Positions 18,356 to 28,468 are shown, numbered from the stretch's first letter. The stretch: 64,000 bases of DNA from Cytophagales bacterium (GCA_017303795.1 JAFLBR010000009.1:1-64000), one strand, 5' to 3'. Program-made: numbers and translations. The notes: generated by a model from the letters alone, not told the origin.

Positions 18356-19420
18356 CTATGGAATGTTTGCTTGAGTTTTAGTTAACTCCTTTCGGGTTTC
18401 AATAATTGGCAAGAATGGGCCGTACTTATGCTGCGCTTCATCAAAGCCATCGGCATACGGCCCGAATGGATGATCGATTGGTTTTTTAGAAATATCCGGC
18501 CAATCATTCGAAAGATCTTTTTTCGGGCGAGGTAAGGAGTTTACATACGCAGCAATATTCCAGGCTTCTTCATCGCTTAACTGTGGCTCCAGATAAGTTG
18601 CACCCAAGGGCATGTTTGCTTTTATATATCCGGCAAAGCGCGACAACCGAAACAAACCTGCACCATCGTTATAACTATCTTTTCCCCACAAGGGTGGATA
18701 TGTCCATGACGTTGAGTCCGGAGGTTTTATGCCTTCTCCATTTTTTCCATGGCACACCACACACTTTTCCGCGTACAACATTTTTCCTTTGGCGGAATCA
18801 GCAGACGTGTTTAAGTATGATAACTCCACCAGACCTGCACCTTTTGGCGTTTCTCCTTTCGGAATACTTGCACCGAGCCACTTAATATAACTCACCATCG
18901 CTTTCATTTCGCGCGAATTGTTTTGCAACGGCTGACCATTAAGACTTCGTTCTATACAATCATTCACTCTTTTTTCAATTGATTCTGCGGTGCCGGAACG
19001 GGCGCGGAATTTTGGATAGGTGGAAGCCACTGCACTGTAATTATTACCAAAGGGTTTTGTGCCCGCATCTAAATGACAATTCTGGCAATTCATTCCATTG
19101 CTGATAGCCATTACCTTTCCTTGCGGCCCGAGGTAATCGGCAGTATGCGCAATTAATTCCCGACCATAACGAATTTCATTACCTGTCTCATCATTAGGTA
19201 AGCTTGAAACATCGGGTGCTTGCCAGGGATCATTTACAACCGTTGAATCCATTTTTGTAACGGGAGTAATTGGATTGAACCAGTTAGCAATTTGAGCTGG
19301 CCCAATAAACAAGGTAACAATTATCAGCGCAAGCGAAACCAACACCACACTTAGCAAGCCCATAAGTGCACGCACCGACTTTACTAATGTTGCATCTTGT
19401 TTTGCCTGATTTTGATTCAT
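18356..19420 (-). CDS. tsdA: membrane-anchored dihaem cytochrome c, thiosulfate dehydrogenase-like
   Basis: 354 residues with an N-terminal membrane anchor (about 20-40) and two c-type haem sites, CQNCH at 112-116 and CVVCH at 220-224. The first domain matches TsdA closely: NCHLDAGTKPFGNNY, YPKFRARSGTAESIEKRVND and Cys155 in NDCIERSLNGQPL, the position of the unusual cysteine haem ligand of TsdA. TsdA joins two thiosulfates into tetrathionate or runs the reverse reaction. It is the first gene of the minus-strand sulfur cluster. A generic cytochrome c remains possible, but the cysteine and its surroundings argue for TsdA. Confidence 0.8.
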   Translation of the reverse strand: MNQNQAKQDATLVKSVRALMGLLSVVLVSLALIIVTLFIGPAQIANWFNPITPVTKMDSTVVNDPWQAPDVSSLPNDETGNEIRYGRELIAHTADYLGPQGKVMAISNGMNCQNCHLDAGTKPFGNNYSAVASTYPKFRARSGTAESIEKRVNDCIERSLNGQPLQNNSREMKAMVSYIKWLGASIPKGETPKGAGLVELSYLNTSADSAKGKMLYAEKCVVCHGKNGEGIKPPDSTSWTYPPLWGKDSYNDGAGLFRLSRFAGYIKANMPLGATYLEPQLSDEEAWNIAAYVNSLPRPKKDLSNDWPDISKKPIDHPFGPYADGFDEAQHKYGPFLPIIETRKELTKTQANIP

Positions 19421-19611
19421 GCCTGATCCATTTTCTTTTTGAAGGTAACAAAAGTAAAAACAAGACTTACTCCAATCATAAAATATGCATCAATCTTAAC
19501 CAGCCTCGTTTTCACAAATTTACCGGTCGACCTTACGGCATTCAGTAACCAACATTACACAACAAGTATATTTATGAGTAACATCCATCACACATATACT
19601 GTACTTGTTTA

Positions 19612-19619
19612 GTAGCTTT
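19612..19619 (+). promoter_or_regulatory. promoter -7 box TAGCTTTG of the LysE gene
   Basis: Matches the Bacteroidota -7 consensus TAnnTTTG. It sits inside the longest open frame of the downstream gene, so translation must begin after it. No good -33 box is visible. Confidence 0.5.
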
Positions 19620-19640
19620 GCCACTTCTAAATTTTTAAAC

Positions 19641-20264
19641 TTGATTCTACAGGTTTTTATTATCGGTCTGGTGGCCAGTTTTATTGGGTCCATCCCGCCC
19701 GGCACACTTAATATAATGGTGTTGCAGATGGGTCTTGAGAATAAAATCCGCACGGCTATGCGTTTTATCTTAGCCGTTGCACTTATTGAATATCCCTATG
19801 CGTGGATTGCCGTTGAATTTGAATACCTGATCACATCCTCACCAGTAGTTCAGCAAAACTTTAAACTATTGGCAGCAGTTGTCATGCTGGCACTTGGTAT
19901 TCTGGGGTTATGGTCGGCCCGCAAACCTTCATCCTTAACCGTAAAACTTCAGGAGAGTGGATTCAGAAAAGGATTGATCTTGAGTATCCTCAATCCGCAA
20001 GCTATACCGTGGTGGATTGGCATGACTGCGTATCTTAAAGTACAAGGTTGGATTGTACTGGATACCAACTGGCGGTTGCACAGCTATGTGTTGGGTACTT
20101 CAGTAGGTGTACTTATTCTGCTGGTGTTGTTGGCTTTTCTGGCTCAGAAGCTGGCTACCATTATAAAACATAATAGAGTAGTGGCACTTTTGCCGGGTAT
20201 AATTCTTACCCTGTTGGGATTAGTTGCACTTTACTCGTACTTCGCTACGGAGGTGGTAACATAA
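19641..20264 (+). CDS. LysE-family amino-acid exporter
   Basis: A 207-residue membrane protein with about six hydrophobic spans and the LysE signature near the start, SFIGSIPPGTLNIMVLQMGL, then LSILNPQAIPWWIGM in the second half. The family exports amino acids or related small molecules. The frame is open up to a TTG at 19605, but a promoter -7 box lies at 19612-19619. I therefore chose the TTG at 19641, which gives a start (ILQVFIIGLVASFIG) aligned with the first membrane helix. The substrate cannot be told from sequence. Confidence 0.85.
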   Translation: MILQVFIIGLVASFIGSIPPGTLNIMVLQMGLENKIRTAMRFILAVALIEYPYAWIAVEFEYLITSSPVVQQNFKLLAAVVMLALGILGLWSARKPSSLTVKLQESGFRKGLILSILNPQAIPWWIGMTAYLKVQGWIVLDTNWRLHSYVLGTSVGVLILLVLLAFLAQKLATIIKHNRVVALLPGIILTLLGLVALYSYFATEVVT

Positions 20265-20304
20265 GTCACAGAACTTTTTTGATAACTACATTAGTTTTAC
20301 AGGC

Positions 20305-20682
20305 ATGATCAAAGGAACAAGACTCTATAGCATCTTAAAACACAAGTGCCCGCGTTGCCACGAAGGTAGTTTGTACTGCACCGGCCCTTATCAGAAAGGG
20401 TTTACAAAAATGCATGAGAACTGCACCGTGTGTGGATTGCATTATGCGCAGGAACCTTCTTTTTACTCGGGTGCTATGTATGTGAGTTATGCTCTGCAAG
20501 TAGCTTTGTTTACGGTGTATGTAGCATTGCGTGTATTATTTAATCCGGCAGCCGAAGTGTATATGGCAACTATTATTGGCGCGGCTGCAGTTTTATTTCC
20601 GGTAACATTCCGTCTATCGCGGGCTATTTATCTTAACTTTTTTTACAGTTACGATGCTGATGCTAAAAAGGTAGAGCCTTAA
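20305..20682 (+). CDS. DUF983 family membrane protein
   Basis: 125 residues. The N-terminus has two CxxC pairs (CPRCHEGSLYC, then CTVCGLHY), a zinc-ribbon-like arrangement, followed by two hydrophobic spans (about 55-75 and 85-105). This is the standard DUF983 layout, common in Bacteroidota and alphaproteobacteria; function unknown. It ends head-to-head with the minus-strand BrkB-like gene, sharing four bases at the stop codons. Confidence 0.9.
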   Translation: MIKGTRLYSILKHKCPRCHEGSLYCTGPYQKGFTKMHENCTVCGLHYAQEPSFYSGAMYVSYALQVALFTVYVALRVLFNPAAEVYMATIIGAAAVLFPVTFRLSRAIYLNFFYSYDADAKKVEP

Positions 20683-21662
20683 CGGGATGATTTTTCAGCG
20701 CGGCTTACTTTAGATTTAAGGCCTTCCAGCTTTTGACCATAGTGCAGGCTTGCATTTACTTCGTAGCCAAAAAGTAAAACCATGGTAATGAGTTGTATCC
20801 AAACCATCAATGCAATTAGTGCCCCGATAGAACCATACACCTTATTGTAACTACCAAAGTTGGTGATGTAATAAGAAAAGCCATACGAGATGGCCAGGAT
20901 AACCAGCGTTGCCAACAACGAACCCACCGAAAAAAACCGCCAGTTATAATGCACAGCCGGGCCAAAGTAGTAGATAAATGAAATGCCAATAAAAAACACC
21001 AGAAAGATTACAATAAATCGAACCAGGAACAGCAACTTGATATTACTCAGATCGAGATTACTGAATTCAGAAAGGTGAGTCATCATATAGTCAAGTGCAA
21101 ACTGGCCACCAATCAGTAATACTACTGCCAGTAATAAGGACAGTGCCAGCATAAACGTTAAGCCAGTTGCGGTTAATCGCATGCGCAGTACATTTCTGCG
21201 CTCCACCGTTCTATAGCAAGCATTGAATGCCCGCATTAATGCCATCATGCCATTGGTTGCCAGATACAAGGCAAAGAAAAAACCGATGGTTAAAAGTCCG
21301 CCCCGTTGATTACTTACAATATCCAACACGGTTGAAGAAATAACTTCATTCATACTAGGCGGCAGGTAATCGCCCATAAACTGTATGATGGCATCGCGAT
21401 TGATGGCCGGAAAAAGTTGTGTGATATAGGGTATGAGTGTAAACAAAAAGATAATGGCCGGAAACGTGGCCAAGATAAAATTATAGGCAACGCCATTGCT
21501 GCGATCCATAATCTCATCTTCCTGAATGTTGTGAATAAATATCTTCAGAAATTTATAGAGCGATAAATTTCCAAATCGCTTAAAGCGGATACGCTTTAAC
21601 CAGTTGCGACCGGTGCGGGCCGAGCTAAATTCCAGAATTCGCTTGCGGGTTACATACTTCAT
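20679..21662 (-). CDS. YihY/BrkB family membrane protein
   Basis: 327 residues with about six transmembrane segments and the family motifs NGVAYNFILATFPAIIFLFTL near residue 55, APxxHYNWRFFSVGSLLAT-like text (GPAVHYNWRFFSVGSLLATL) and GSIGALIALMVWIQL. Older databases call it ribonuclease BN, but the family is an integral membrane protein of unsettled role, possibly transport or envelope function. It is followed on the same strand by no gene, since DUF983 converges on it. Confidence 0.9.
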   Translation of the reverse strand: MKYVTRKRILEFSSARTGRNWLKRIRFKRFGNLSLYKFLKIFIHNIQEDEIMDRSNGVAYNFILATFPAIIFLFTLIPYITQLFPAINRDAIIQFMGDYLPPSMNEVISSTVLDIVSNQRGGLLTIGFFFALYLATNGMMALMRAFNACYRTVERRNVLRMRLTATGLTFMLALSLLLAVVLLIGGQFALDYMMTHLSEFSNLDLSNIKLLFLVRFIVIFLVFFIGISFIYYFGPAVHYNWRFFSVGSLLATLVILAISYGFSYYITNFGSYNKVYGSIGALIALMVWIQLITMVLLFGYEVNASLHYGQKLEGLKSKVSRAEKSSR

Positions 21663-21772
21663 CTGTTAATAATTGTAATTATGGTCAGATGGAATTCGCA
21701 TTTTAAGACTTGTTCCTGATTGTATTTACGTTCATTGACATCCTTAAGAAATAGTTTTGATTTATGCTCATT

Positions 21773-22180
21773 TCATTCAAAGTAAGGCGTTAGCAACGCT
21801 GTAAATACTTGTGGTGGCCGACATGGTTTCCCGGTTTGTTTATCTACAAATACCAATAATGTTTCGCCTTGATTAATCAACTTCCCAGCTTCATTAAAGA
21901 TATCATATTCAAACTTAATGCGTACACCGGGTTTCTCCCGAATGGTTGTTACAATCTTCAGGTTGTCGTCATACAACGCTGCCGAAAGAAACTTAGAATG
22001 ATTTTCCAGCACGGGCATCATTACACCCATTGCCTCCAGCTCTTTGTAGGTAAGTCCTAATCTGCGCAAGCTTTCTACCCGTGCTACTTCGTAATACATG
22101 GCATAGTTACCATAATATACGTAACCCATCTGATCGGTTTCGCCATAGCGTACTCTGATATGGGTTTCGGATACATACAT
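21773..22180 (-). CDS. acyl-CoA thioesterase, YbgC/4HBT family
   Basis: 135 residues with a hot-dog fold. The family signature is RYGETDQMGYVYYGNYAMYYE, where D in ETDQMG is the catalytic aspartate of the 4-hydroxybenzoyl-CoA thioesterase group. It probably hydrolyses short acyl-CoA or acyl-ACP. Its ATG overlaps the mltG stop by one base (TAATG), so the two are translationally coupled. Confidence 0.92.
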   Translation of the reverse strand: MYVSETHIRVRYGETDQMGYVYYGNYAMYYEVARVESLRRLGLTYKELEAMGVMMPVLENHSKFLSAALYDDNLKIVTTIREKPGVRIKFEYDIFNEAGKLINQGETLLVFVDKQTGKPCRPPQVFTALLTPYFE

Positions 22181-23238
22181 TATTTCTCGCCTCTCAAGGC
22201 TTTACCTTTTGCAATTTCAATACTTAATGCCTTTTGATATTTGCTTGCATTGCGACTGTGTTCCTGCAGCGTGCTGGCAAAGTTGTGAAAGCCCGAAAAA
22301 TCTTCGCGCGCACACATATACACATACGTATGTTTTGAATAATCCAACACGGCATCAAGCGTAGCTAATTGCGGCATATTGATTGGGCCGGGCGGCAAGC
22401 CGGTATATTTATATGTGTTGTAAGGCGAATCAATTTCCTTGTGCACATTCAACACGCGCTTTAGTGTAAAATCGCCAGACGCAAACACCAATGTTGGGTC
22501 GGCTTGCAGTGGCATGTTTTTCTTTAAACGGTTAATATAAAGTCCTGCAATAATGGGTGCTTCTTCCGGCTTCACACTTTCTGCCTGCACAATCGAAGCG
22601 AGTGTAGAAACTTCAAGTGGTGTTAAGCCCAGCGCAGTGGCTTTCGCTACGCGAGCGGCATTCCAGAATTTTTTATACTCCTGATGCATGCGCTCGATCA
22701 ATTCATCGGGCAGCACATTATAATATACTTCGTAGGTGTTGGGCAAAAACATGCTCAGCACATTCTGCTCCGTAAAGCCTTCTGTATTATTGGCAATAAA
22801 TTTATCCAGCGCATTGTTAAACTCGGCCTCCGTAACACCTGTGTTTTTGGTAAGCTTCTCGGCCAACTCACTTTTCAAACGCACGTTGGTAAACGTTATG
22901 CGTACAACCTCGCGGGTGCCTGCCTGCAGCAACGCAATGGCCTGTGCGTTGGTCATGTTGCGGGTAAATAAATAGCGGCCCGGTTTTACATTTTCATGGT
23001 AGCCTTTAAGCCTTGCCAGAAAACTGAACGATACCAAATCGTTTACAAACTTTCCGTTGCCCAGGTCTTCCTGCACTTTACGGAAAGTTGCCCCGCTGCG
23101 AATAATAAACACTCTGCTTTCCCCATCTACTAAAATGTTGGGTGTGAAATAAATCTGGTAGCCATAAAAGGCAAACGTGATTGTTAATGTGGAAACTATA
23201 AGAAAAAATGCAAGTTTCTTTTTTGATACTTCAGCCAT
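22180..23238 (-). CDS. mltG: endolytic murein transglycosylase MltG
   Basis: 352 residues anchored by one N-terminal membrane span (FFLIVSTLTITFAFYGYQIYF). A LysM-like region follows, then the YceG catalytic domain with FLPNTYEVYYN, ASIVQAESVKPEEAPIIAG (catalytic E), and YNTYKYTGLPPGPI. MltG cuts nascent glycan strands in the periplasm and sets their length. Length and motifs are normal. The thioesterase gene is coupled to its stop codon. Confidence 0.95.
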   Translation of the reverse strand: MAEVSKKKLAFFLIVSTLTITFAFYGYQIYFTPNILVDGESRVFIIRSGATFRKVQEDLGNGKFVNDLVSFSFLARLKGYHENVKPGRYLFTRNMTNAQAIALLQAGTREVVRITFTNVRLKSELAEKLTKNTGVTEAEFNNALDKFIANNTEGFTEQNVLSMFLPNTYEVYYNVLPDELIERMHQEYKKFWNAARVAKATALGLTPLEVSTLASIVQAESVKPEEAPIIAGLYINRLKKNMPLQADPTLVFASGDFTLKRVLNVHKEIDSPYNTYKYTGLPPGPINMPQLATLDAVLDYSKHTYVYMCAREDFSGFHNFASTLQEHSRNASKYQKALSIEIAKGKALRGEK

Positions 23239-23309
23239 AAACTAATTTCAAGAAGGAACAAAGTTACTAAAATGCTGGTTCTCACTTAACCTATTCAGCT
23301 TTTGGTGTT

Positions 23310-23317
23310 TAACTTTG
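23310..23317 (+). promoter_or_regulatory. promoter -7 box TAACTTTG of tsaC
   Basis: Fits TAnnTTTG and ends 7 bases before the ATG at 23325, so transcription should begin at or next to the start codon. This suggests a leaderless mRNA. Confidence 0.55.
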
Positions 23318-23324
23318 CTGGCAA

Positions 23325-23948
23325 ATGGCTGCTGAACTTTTATCCATTCATCCTGTAAACCCAGAACCACGCAAAATCAGTCGTGTGGTAGAAGTATTAC
23401 GCAGGGGCGGTGTGATTGTTTATCCTACCGATACCATTTATGGAATTGGTTGCGATCTGCTTAACCGCAGAGCGGTGGAGCGTTTGTGCCAGATTACCGG
23501 AGTAAAACCACAGAAACTAAACCTGTCGTTTATCTGCAACGATCTTAGCCATATCTCGCACTATGTTAAACGATTAGATACACCCGAATTTAAAACCTTA
23601 AAAAAACTTTTACCTGGGCCATTCACTTTTATTTTCGAATCAAGTAGCAATGTGCCTAAAATTCTGGATGTGAATAAAAAAACAGTTGGTATCCGCATTC
23701 CCGATCATGCCATACCACTGGCGCTGGTGCAGCAACTGAACAACCCACTTATTACCTCGTCTATTAAAGACGATGACATAATTAAGGAGTACACCACCGA
23801 TCCGGAAGAAATTTTTGAAGACTTTAAAAATCAGGTTGATCTGGTAATTGATGGTGGTGCGGGTGGTAATGTGCCTTCCACTGTTGTGGATTTTACTTCA
23901 GGCGAGCCAGTAGTAACACGGCAAGGATTGGGGGAGTTTGTTTATTGA
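23325..23948 (+). CDS. tsaC: L-threonylcarbamoyladenylate synthase (YrdC/Sua5/TsaC family)
   Basis: 207 residues of the YrdC fold: [45 protein letters not shown] and VGIRIPDH are the substrate-binding motifs. The enzyme makes threonylcarbamoyl-AMP from threonine, bicarbonate and ATP, the first step of the t6A37 modification of ANN-decoding tRNAs. The protein has only the YrdC domain, without the Sua5 C-terminal domain. It is divergent from mltG. Confidence 0.93.
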   Translation: MAAELLSIHPVNPEPRKISRVVEVLRRGGVIVYPTDTIYGIGCDLLNRRAVERLCQITGVKPQKLNLSFICNDLSHISHYVKRLDTPEFKTLKKLLPGPFTFIFESSSNVPKILDVNKKTVGIRIPDHAIPLALVQQLNNPLITSSIKDDDIIKEYTTDPEEIFEDFKNQVDLVIDGGAGGNVPSTVVDFTSGEPVVTRQGLGEFVY

Positions 23949-24041
23949 TTTCGGATTCCAGATTGAAAATTTCGAAGCGTTAAATTCCAAATCCTCAATA
24001 CGAAATCCGAAATTTTAAATTCCAAATATTAAATCCGAAAC

Positions 24042-24668
24042 TTGAACCTCCTCATCGACTTACATTACCTGCCTTCTATCGAGTACTTTGTTGTTCTCAA
24101 AAACTTCAATCACATTGAGTTAGAGCAACATGAGCATTATGTAAAACAGAGTTATCGCAACCGGTGTTTTATTAATACTTCGCAGGGCAAACAAATGCTG
24201 GTGGTTCCGGTAACGGAGAAGTCGGGCAAAACAATTATTAAAGATGTGCGCGTGGATAATTCGTTGCGTTGGAAAAACAATCATTGGCGCACCATCGAAT
24301 CGGCCTATCGCAAAGCGCCTTACTACGAACATTACGCAGAAGACTTAAACAAAATTCTTTTTAAGTCACACGAATTTCTTGTCGCGTTAAACTTCGATCT
24401 GCTGTCATTCTGTCTGAAAAGCTTGCGACTAAAACCAGACCTTACTGTAAGCATGTCGTACCAGCAAACGGTAGCACCCAATCAGGTTGACATGCGATCT
24501 GCGATTCAAGCGAAAATTCCATACTCATCGCGTAAGCACTACCAGCCTGCACCTTACTATCAGGTTTTTGGCAATCAATTTGTATCCAACCTCAGCCTTG
24601 TTGATTTATTATTTTGTGCCGGACCCGTGGCAGGTTCCATTCTGGTCGCCTCGCAGTATAAAGAATGA
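24042..24668 (+). CDS. WbqC-like family protein
   Basis: 208 residues beginning LLIDLHYLPSIEYFVVL, the conserved opening of the WbqC-like family, followed by RNRCFINTSQGKQMLVVPV and WRTIESAYRKAPYYEHY. The family occurs near polysaccharide genes in some bacteria; its activity is not established. It begins with TTG at 24042, which fits the family start. The ~90 bases between tsaC and this gene are AT-rich and carry diverged repeats of AAATCCGAAAT type. Confidence 0.85.
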   Translation: MNLLIDLHYLPSIEYFVVLKNFNHIELEQHEHYVKQSYRNRCFINTSQGKQMLVVPVTEKSGKTIIKDVRVDNSLRWKNNHWRTIESAYRKAPYYEHYAEDLNKILFKSHEFLVALNFDLLSFCLKSLRLKPDLTVSMSYQQTVAPNQVDMRSAIQAKIPYSSRKHYQPAPYYQVFGNQFVSNLSLVDLLFCAGPVAGSILVASQYKE

Positions 24669-24773
24669 ACAAATAATTTCTGATTCGCGTTTTGGATTGT
24701 TAAGAAAGCAGCGAAGCAGTACAGGTTGTTTGAATAATCACCCTTAAACTATACATTTACATAACTCATTATT

Positions 24774-27329
24774 ATGCCGAATATGGAAGCAAAATTTTCT
24801 AACCGGGTTAAAGAAGTAATTTCATTAAGCCGGGAAGAAGCACTGCGGTTAGGTCATGATTACATTGGTACCGAGCATCTGCTGCTGGGTATGATTCGCG
24901 AAGGCGAAGGAGTGGCCGTAGCCGTGTTGAAAAAATTAGGCGTACCGTTAGACGATCTGCGGGGCGAAATCGAAAAAGTATCGAAGGGCACAGCCACTCA
25001 CGAAATAAAAAATCTGGCAAACATTCCGCTTACGCGAGCTTCAGAGAAAGTACTGAAGATCACCTACCTGGAAGCAAAAATATTTAAAGCGCAACTGATT
25101 GGCACTGAGCATCTGCTGCTTTCCATTCTGCGCGATCCCGACAACCTGGGCACACAAATCCTAAACAAATTTGATGTTGCTTATGATGTGGTGAAAGAAA
25201 TGCTGGAATACCAAAACGATCAACCCACTGCTGCATCCGATACAGACGATCCGGATGATGATTCATCTAAAATGTTTGGCAGCGCGGCTAACCCCGGCAG
25301 CGGCAGCAAAGAGAAAAAAGGAACTGAAAAATCGCGCACACCCGTGCTCGATAATTTCGGGCGCGACCTAACCAAGTTAGCGGAAGACAACAAGCTCGAC
25401 CCAATAGTAGGCCGCGAAAAAGAAATTGAACGTGTGGCTCAGATTCTGAGTCGCAGAAAAAAGAACAACCCGATATTGATTGGCGAGCCCGGTGTGGGTA
25501 AAACCGCTATTGCGGAAGGTCTTGCCCTGCGCATCATTCAAAAGAAAGTGTCGCGCGTGTTGTTTGGCAAGCGCGTGGTTACACTTGATCTTGCTTCGCT
25601 GGTAGCAGGCACTAAATACCGCGGCCAGTTTGAAGAGCGGATGAAGGCTGTAATGAATGAACTGGAAAAATCGCAAGATGTAATCCTGTTTATTGATGAG
25701 TTGCATACCATTGTGGGTGCCGGTGGTGCTTCTGGTTCGTTAGATGCCAGCAACATGTTTAAACCTGCACTGGCCCGTGGCGAAATACAATGCATTGGCG
25801 CAACAACGTTAGATGAGTATCGCCAGTACATTGAAAAAGATGGCGCGTTGGCGCGCAGATTCCAGATGGTTATGGTTGATTCTACTTCCGTAGATGAAAC
25901 CATTCAGATTCTGGAAAACATTAAAGAAAAATACGAAGACCACCATCACGTAAACTATACCAAAGAAGCACTGGAAGCTTGCGTAAAACTTTCAGATCGC
26001 TACATCAGCGACCGCTTCCTGCCGGATAAAGCTATTGATGTGATGGACGAAGCGGGAGCGCGTGTACACATCAACAACATTCATGTGCCCGAAGAAATTG
26101 TAAAGTTTGAAGAGGCCATTGAAGATGTGAAGAAAGAAAAGAACCGCGTAGTGAAGAGCCAGAAGTATGAAGAGGCTGCACAACTTCGTGATAAGGAGAA
26201 AAAACTGATTGAACAACTTGATCAGGCAAAAGCCCGCTGGGAAGAAAAAACCCGCACCGAAAAATATACCGTTACAGAAGATAATGTAGCCGATGTAATT
26301 GGTATGATGACGGGCATTCCGGCAAATCGCATTGCTCAGAAAGAAAGCAACAAGCTGTTGGGCATGGGCGATCAACTGAGTGGCAAAGTGATTGGTCAGG
26401 ATGAGGCGATCAAAAAATTAACCAAGGCCATTCAGCGCACACGCGTAGGTTTGAAAGATCCGAAGAAACCAATCGGTTCATTCATCTTCCTCGGCCCTAC
26501 CGGTGTGGGTAAAACTGAGTTAGCTAAAGTATTAGCTACTTACCTGTTCGATAAAGACGATTCGCTGGTGCGGATTGACATGAGCGAGTACATGGAGAAG
26601 TTCTCCGTATCGCGCCTGGTGGGTGCGCCTCCCGGCTATGTAGGTTATGAAGAAGGTGGCCAGCTTACTGAAAAAGTAAGACGTAAGCCCTACTCGGTAG
26701 TATTGCTGGATGAAATTGAAAAAGCACACCCCGATGTATTCAATATTTTATTGCAGGTGCTTGACGATGGTATTCTTACCGATGGGTTAGGCCGCAGGGT
26801 AGATTTTCGCAACACTATCATTATTATGACATCAAATATTGGTGTTCGTGACTTAAAAGATTTTGGCGCAGGCATTGGTTTTACAACTGCCGCTAAACGC
26901 GAAAACGAAGAAGAGCACATGAAGAGCACGATACAAAGTGCGTTGAAGCGTGCCTTCAGTCCGGAATTCCTGAATCGTTTAGATGATGTAATCGTGTTTA
27001 ACTCATTGCAACGCGAACACATTCACAAGATTATTGATATTACGCTGGGCAAATTGTTTGCACGGATTATTACGCTGGGCTATCATGTTGAGCTTACTGA
27101 AAAAGCAAAAGACTTTTTAGCAGAGAAAGGTTACGATCCGCAATTTGGAGCAAGGCCACTTAACCGCGCCATCCAGAAATACCTGGAAGATCCGGTAGCC
27201 GAAGAAATTCTGAAAGGCGAAATACCAGAAGGTGGAACCATCCTGGCGGATTATGAAGGAACCGGTGAAGTACTCACCATAAAAGCGAAGAAGCCAAAAG
27301 CACCTTCGAAGGAGAAGAAAAGTGAATAA
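24774..27329 (+). CDS. clpC: ClpC-type ATP-dependent protease ATPase
   Basis: 851 residues in the class-I Hsp100 layout. Two N-terminal Clp repeats (1-145) are followed by AAA1 with Walker [14 protein letters not shown] near 236, a UVR-like middle region ([16 protein letters not shown]) that marks ClpC rather than ClpA, AAA2 with Walker [14 protein letters not shown] near 575, and a C-terminal ClpP-binding D2-small domain. It unfolds proteins for ClpP in the cytoplasm. The alanine/serine-rich linker near 150-180 is longer than usual. An intrinsic terminator follows. Confidence 0.95.
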   Translation: MPNMEAKFSNRVKEVISLSREEALRLGHDYIGTEHLLLGMIREGEGVAVAVLKKLGVPLDDLRGEIEKVSKGTATHEIKNLANIPLTRASEKVLKITYLEAKIFKAQLIGTEHLLLSILRDPDNLGTQILNKFDVAYDVVKEMLEYQNDQPTAASDTDDPDDDSSKMFGSAANPGSGSKEKKGTEKSRTPVLDNFGRDLTKLAEDNKLDPIVGREKEIERVAQILSRRKKNNPILIGEPGVGKTAIAEGLALRIIQKKVSRVLFGKRVVTLDLASLVAGTKYRGQFEERMKAVMNELEKSQDVILFIDELHTIVGAGGASGSLDASNMFKPALARGEIQCIGATTLDEYRQYIEKDGALARRFQMVMVDSTSVDETIQILENIKEKYEDHHHVNYTKEALEACVKLSDRYISDRFLPDKAIDVMDEAGARVHINNIHVPEEIVKFEEAIEDVKKEKNRVVKSQKYEEAAQLRDKEKKLIEQLDQAKARWEEKTRTEKYTVTEDNVADVIGMMTGIPANRIAQKESNKLLGMGDQLSGKVIGQDEAIKKLTKAIQRTRVGLKDPKKPIGSFIFLGPTGVGKTELAKVLATYLFDKDDSLVRIDMSEYMEKFSVSRLVGAPPGYVGYEEGGQLTEKVRRKPYSVVLLDEIEKAHPDVFNILLQVLDDGILTDGLGRRVDFRNTIIIMTSNIGVRDLKDFGAGIGFTTAAKRENEEEHMKSTIQSALKRAFSPEFLNRLDDVIVFNSLQREHIHKIIDITLGKLFARIITLGYHVELTEKAKDFLAEKGYDPQFGARPLNRAIQKYLEDPVAEEILKGEIPEGGTILADYEGTGEVLTIKAKKPKAPSKEKKSE

Positions 27330-27332
27330 GAG

Positions 27333-27359
27333 AAAGGCGGGGAAACCCGCCTTTTTTTT
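27333..27359 (+). terminator. terminator of clpC
   Basis: Stem AAAGGCGGG / CCCGCCTTT with a GAAA loop, running into eight T. It lies 4 bases after the clpC stop. Confidence 0.92.
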
Positions 27360-27413
27360 GTTTGTTGTATTCGTTAATGTTTATTTTCGGGATAGTAGCG
27401 TATATCCGAAAAG

Positions 27414-28274
27414 GTGAACAGAAATGAATTAAATAATAAATCCAGTAATTGGCTACGGCTTTTCCAATTCTTTGGAATCTGGATACTGGCCAATATTACA
27501 ACCTATCTGATACTTGTTATCCCCTTCTATTCGGAGACAATTGGGATTTCGAAGGAAGAGTATGAGCGCATGGGTGTTGATGATCCCATATTCTCCTTAC
27601 TTATTTATGTATCTATTTCAGTGGCTACACTCATTTCGTTCTGGTTTATAAAACAAAAAGTTGAAAAGGAATCAATCGATAAATTCTTCAAATGGAATCT
27701 TCGGGGATTTTCCATAGGCAGCGGCCTTGGTTTTATTCTAATCCTACTTAGTAGCTTACTCATGTTTGTCTTTAATCTGGTAAAACCAGAATATCATTCG
27801 CTAAATAATCTGCTCTTCTTAATTTTTATATTCATGCTGGTGGCCGTAACAGAAGAGGTTATGTTCAGAGGCTACATTCTGAATAACCTGACGGAAAAAC
27901 TATCGAGGAATTTAGCAATCATCGTATCGTCATTAATTTTTGCTGCCCTACATTTGTGGAATCCCCATTTCGGCCTAATCGGATTTGTTAACATATTCCT
28001 GTCCGGTGTACTCATGGCTATCATGTATCTTAACAGCAAAGATTTATGGGCACCTATTGGTCTTCACTTCACCTGGAATTTGACACAAGCTGTATTGGGC
28101 TTTGCTGTTAGTGGTCGCAACGACACCGGAGTCTTCACATTAAATTACTTGTCAACTTCAGAATACCTTACAGGTGGTCAATTTGGGATTGAGGGATCTT
28201 TGATTATTACTGCTTTAACTTTAATTACAATGGTTCTGATGCGAAAGAAAATATTATCGCTTCGCAAGGGCTAA
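27414..28274 (+). CDS. CPBP-family intramembrane metalloprotease
   Basis: 286 residues, about eight hydrophobic spans. The catalytic motifs of the CAAX-processing/bacteriocin-processing (Rce1-like) family are present: EEVMFRGYIL (EExxxR), HLWNPHFG, and GLHFTWNLTQ (HxxxN). The substrate is unknown. It begins with GTG at 27414; no ATG lies in the first 50 codons that would keep the first membrane helix. A 91-base remnant of a different gene follows directly on the other strand. Confidence 0.88.
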   Translation: MNRNELNNKSSNWLRLFQFFGIWILANITTYLILVIPFYSETIGISKEEYERMGVDDPIFSLLIYVSISVATLISFWFIKQKVEKESIDKFFKWNLRGFSIGSGLGFILILLSSLLMFVFNLVKPEYHSLNNLLFLIFIFMLVAVTEEVMFRGYILNNLTEKLSRNLAIIVSSLIFAALHLWNPHFGLIGFVNIFLSGVLMAIMYLNSKDLWAPIGLHFTWNLTQAVLGFAVSGRNDTGVFTLNYLSTSEYLTGGQFGIEGSLIITALTLITMVLMRKKILSLRKG

Positions 28275-28363
28275 TACCCCCCCAAATACTTTCGCATAAA
28301 CCATTCTACTGAAATCAGAGTAAGCAATAAAAAGAAAACCCACTTCAGGTTAATCAGTTGGTT
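28271..28363 (-). pseudogene. 3'-end remnant of the VWA-like gene, left direct repeat
   Basis: Read on the minus strand, it encodes NQLINLKWVFFLLL...EWFMRKYLGGY and a TAG stop, the last ~30 residues of the intact gene at 30115-32193. Positions 28273-28363 match 30117-30207 with about five differences in 91. The two copies face the same way and bracket the hipB-hipA pair. The copy has no upstream part, so it is a broken end left by insertion or duplication. Confidence 0.85.
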
Positions 28364-28468
28364 TGACCTGCACACTTAGAAACTCTCTAATTCCTATCAG
28401 ATTTCAAGAATAATGGGCATTTATTCCTATCCTGAGGCTATTCCTTGTGTACCTTAATCCTTCATAAT

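Noticed and set aside
19605..19640. TTG at 19605 as the LysE start
   Set aside because: A TAGCTTTG -7 box at 19612-19619 lies inside that extension, and the family start aligns with the TTG at 19641.
23949..24041. A CRISPR-like repeat array (AAATCCGAAAT-type units)
   Set aside because: Units are short, overlapping, unequal and without spacers of even length; this is AT-rich low-complexity sequence.
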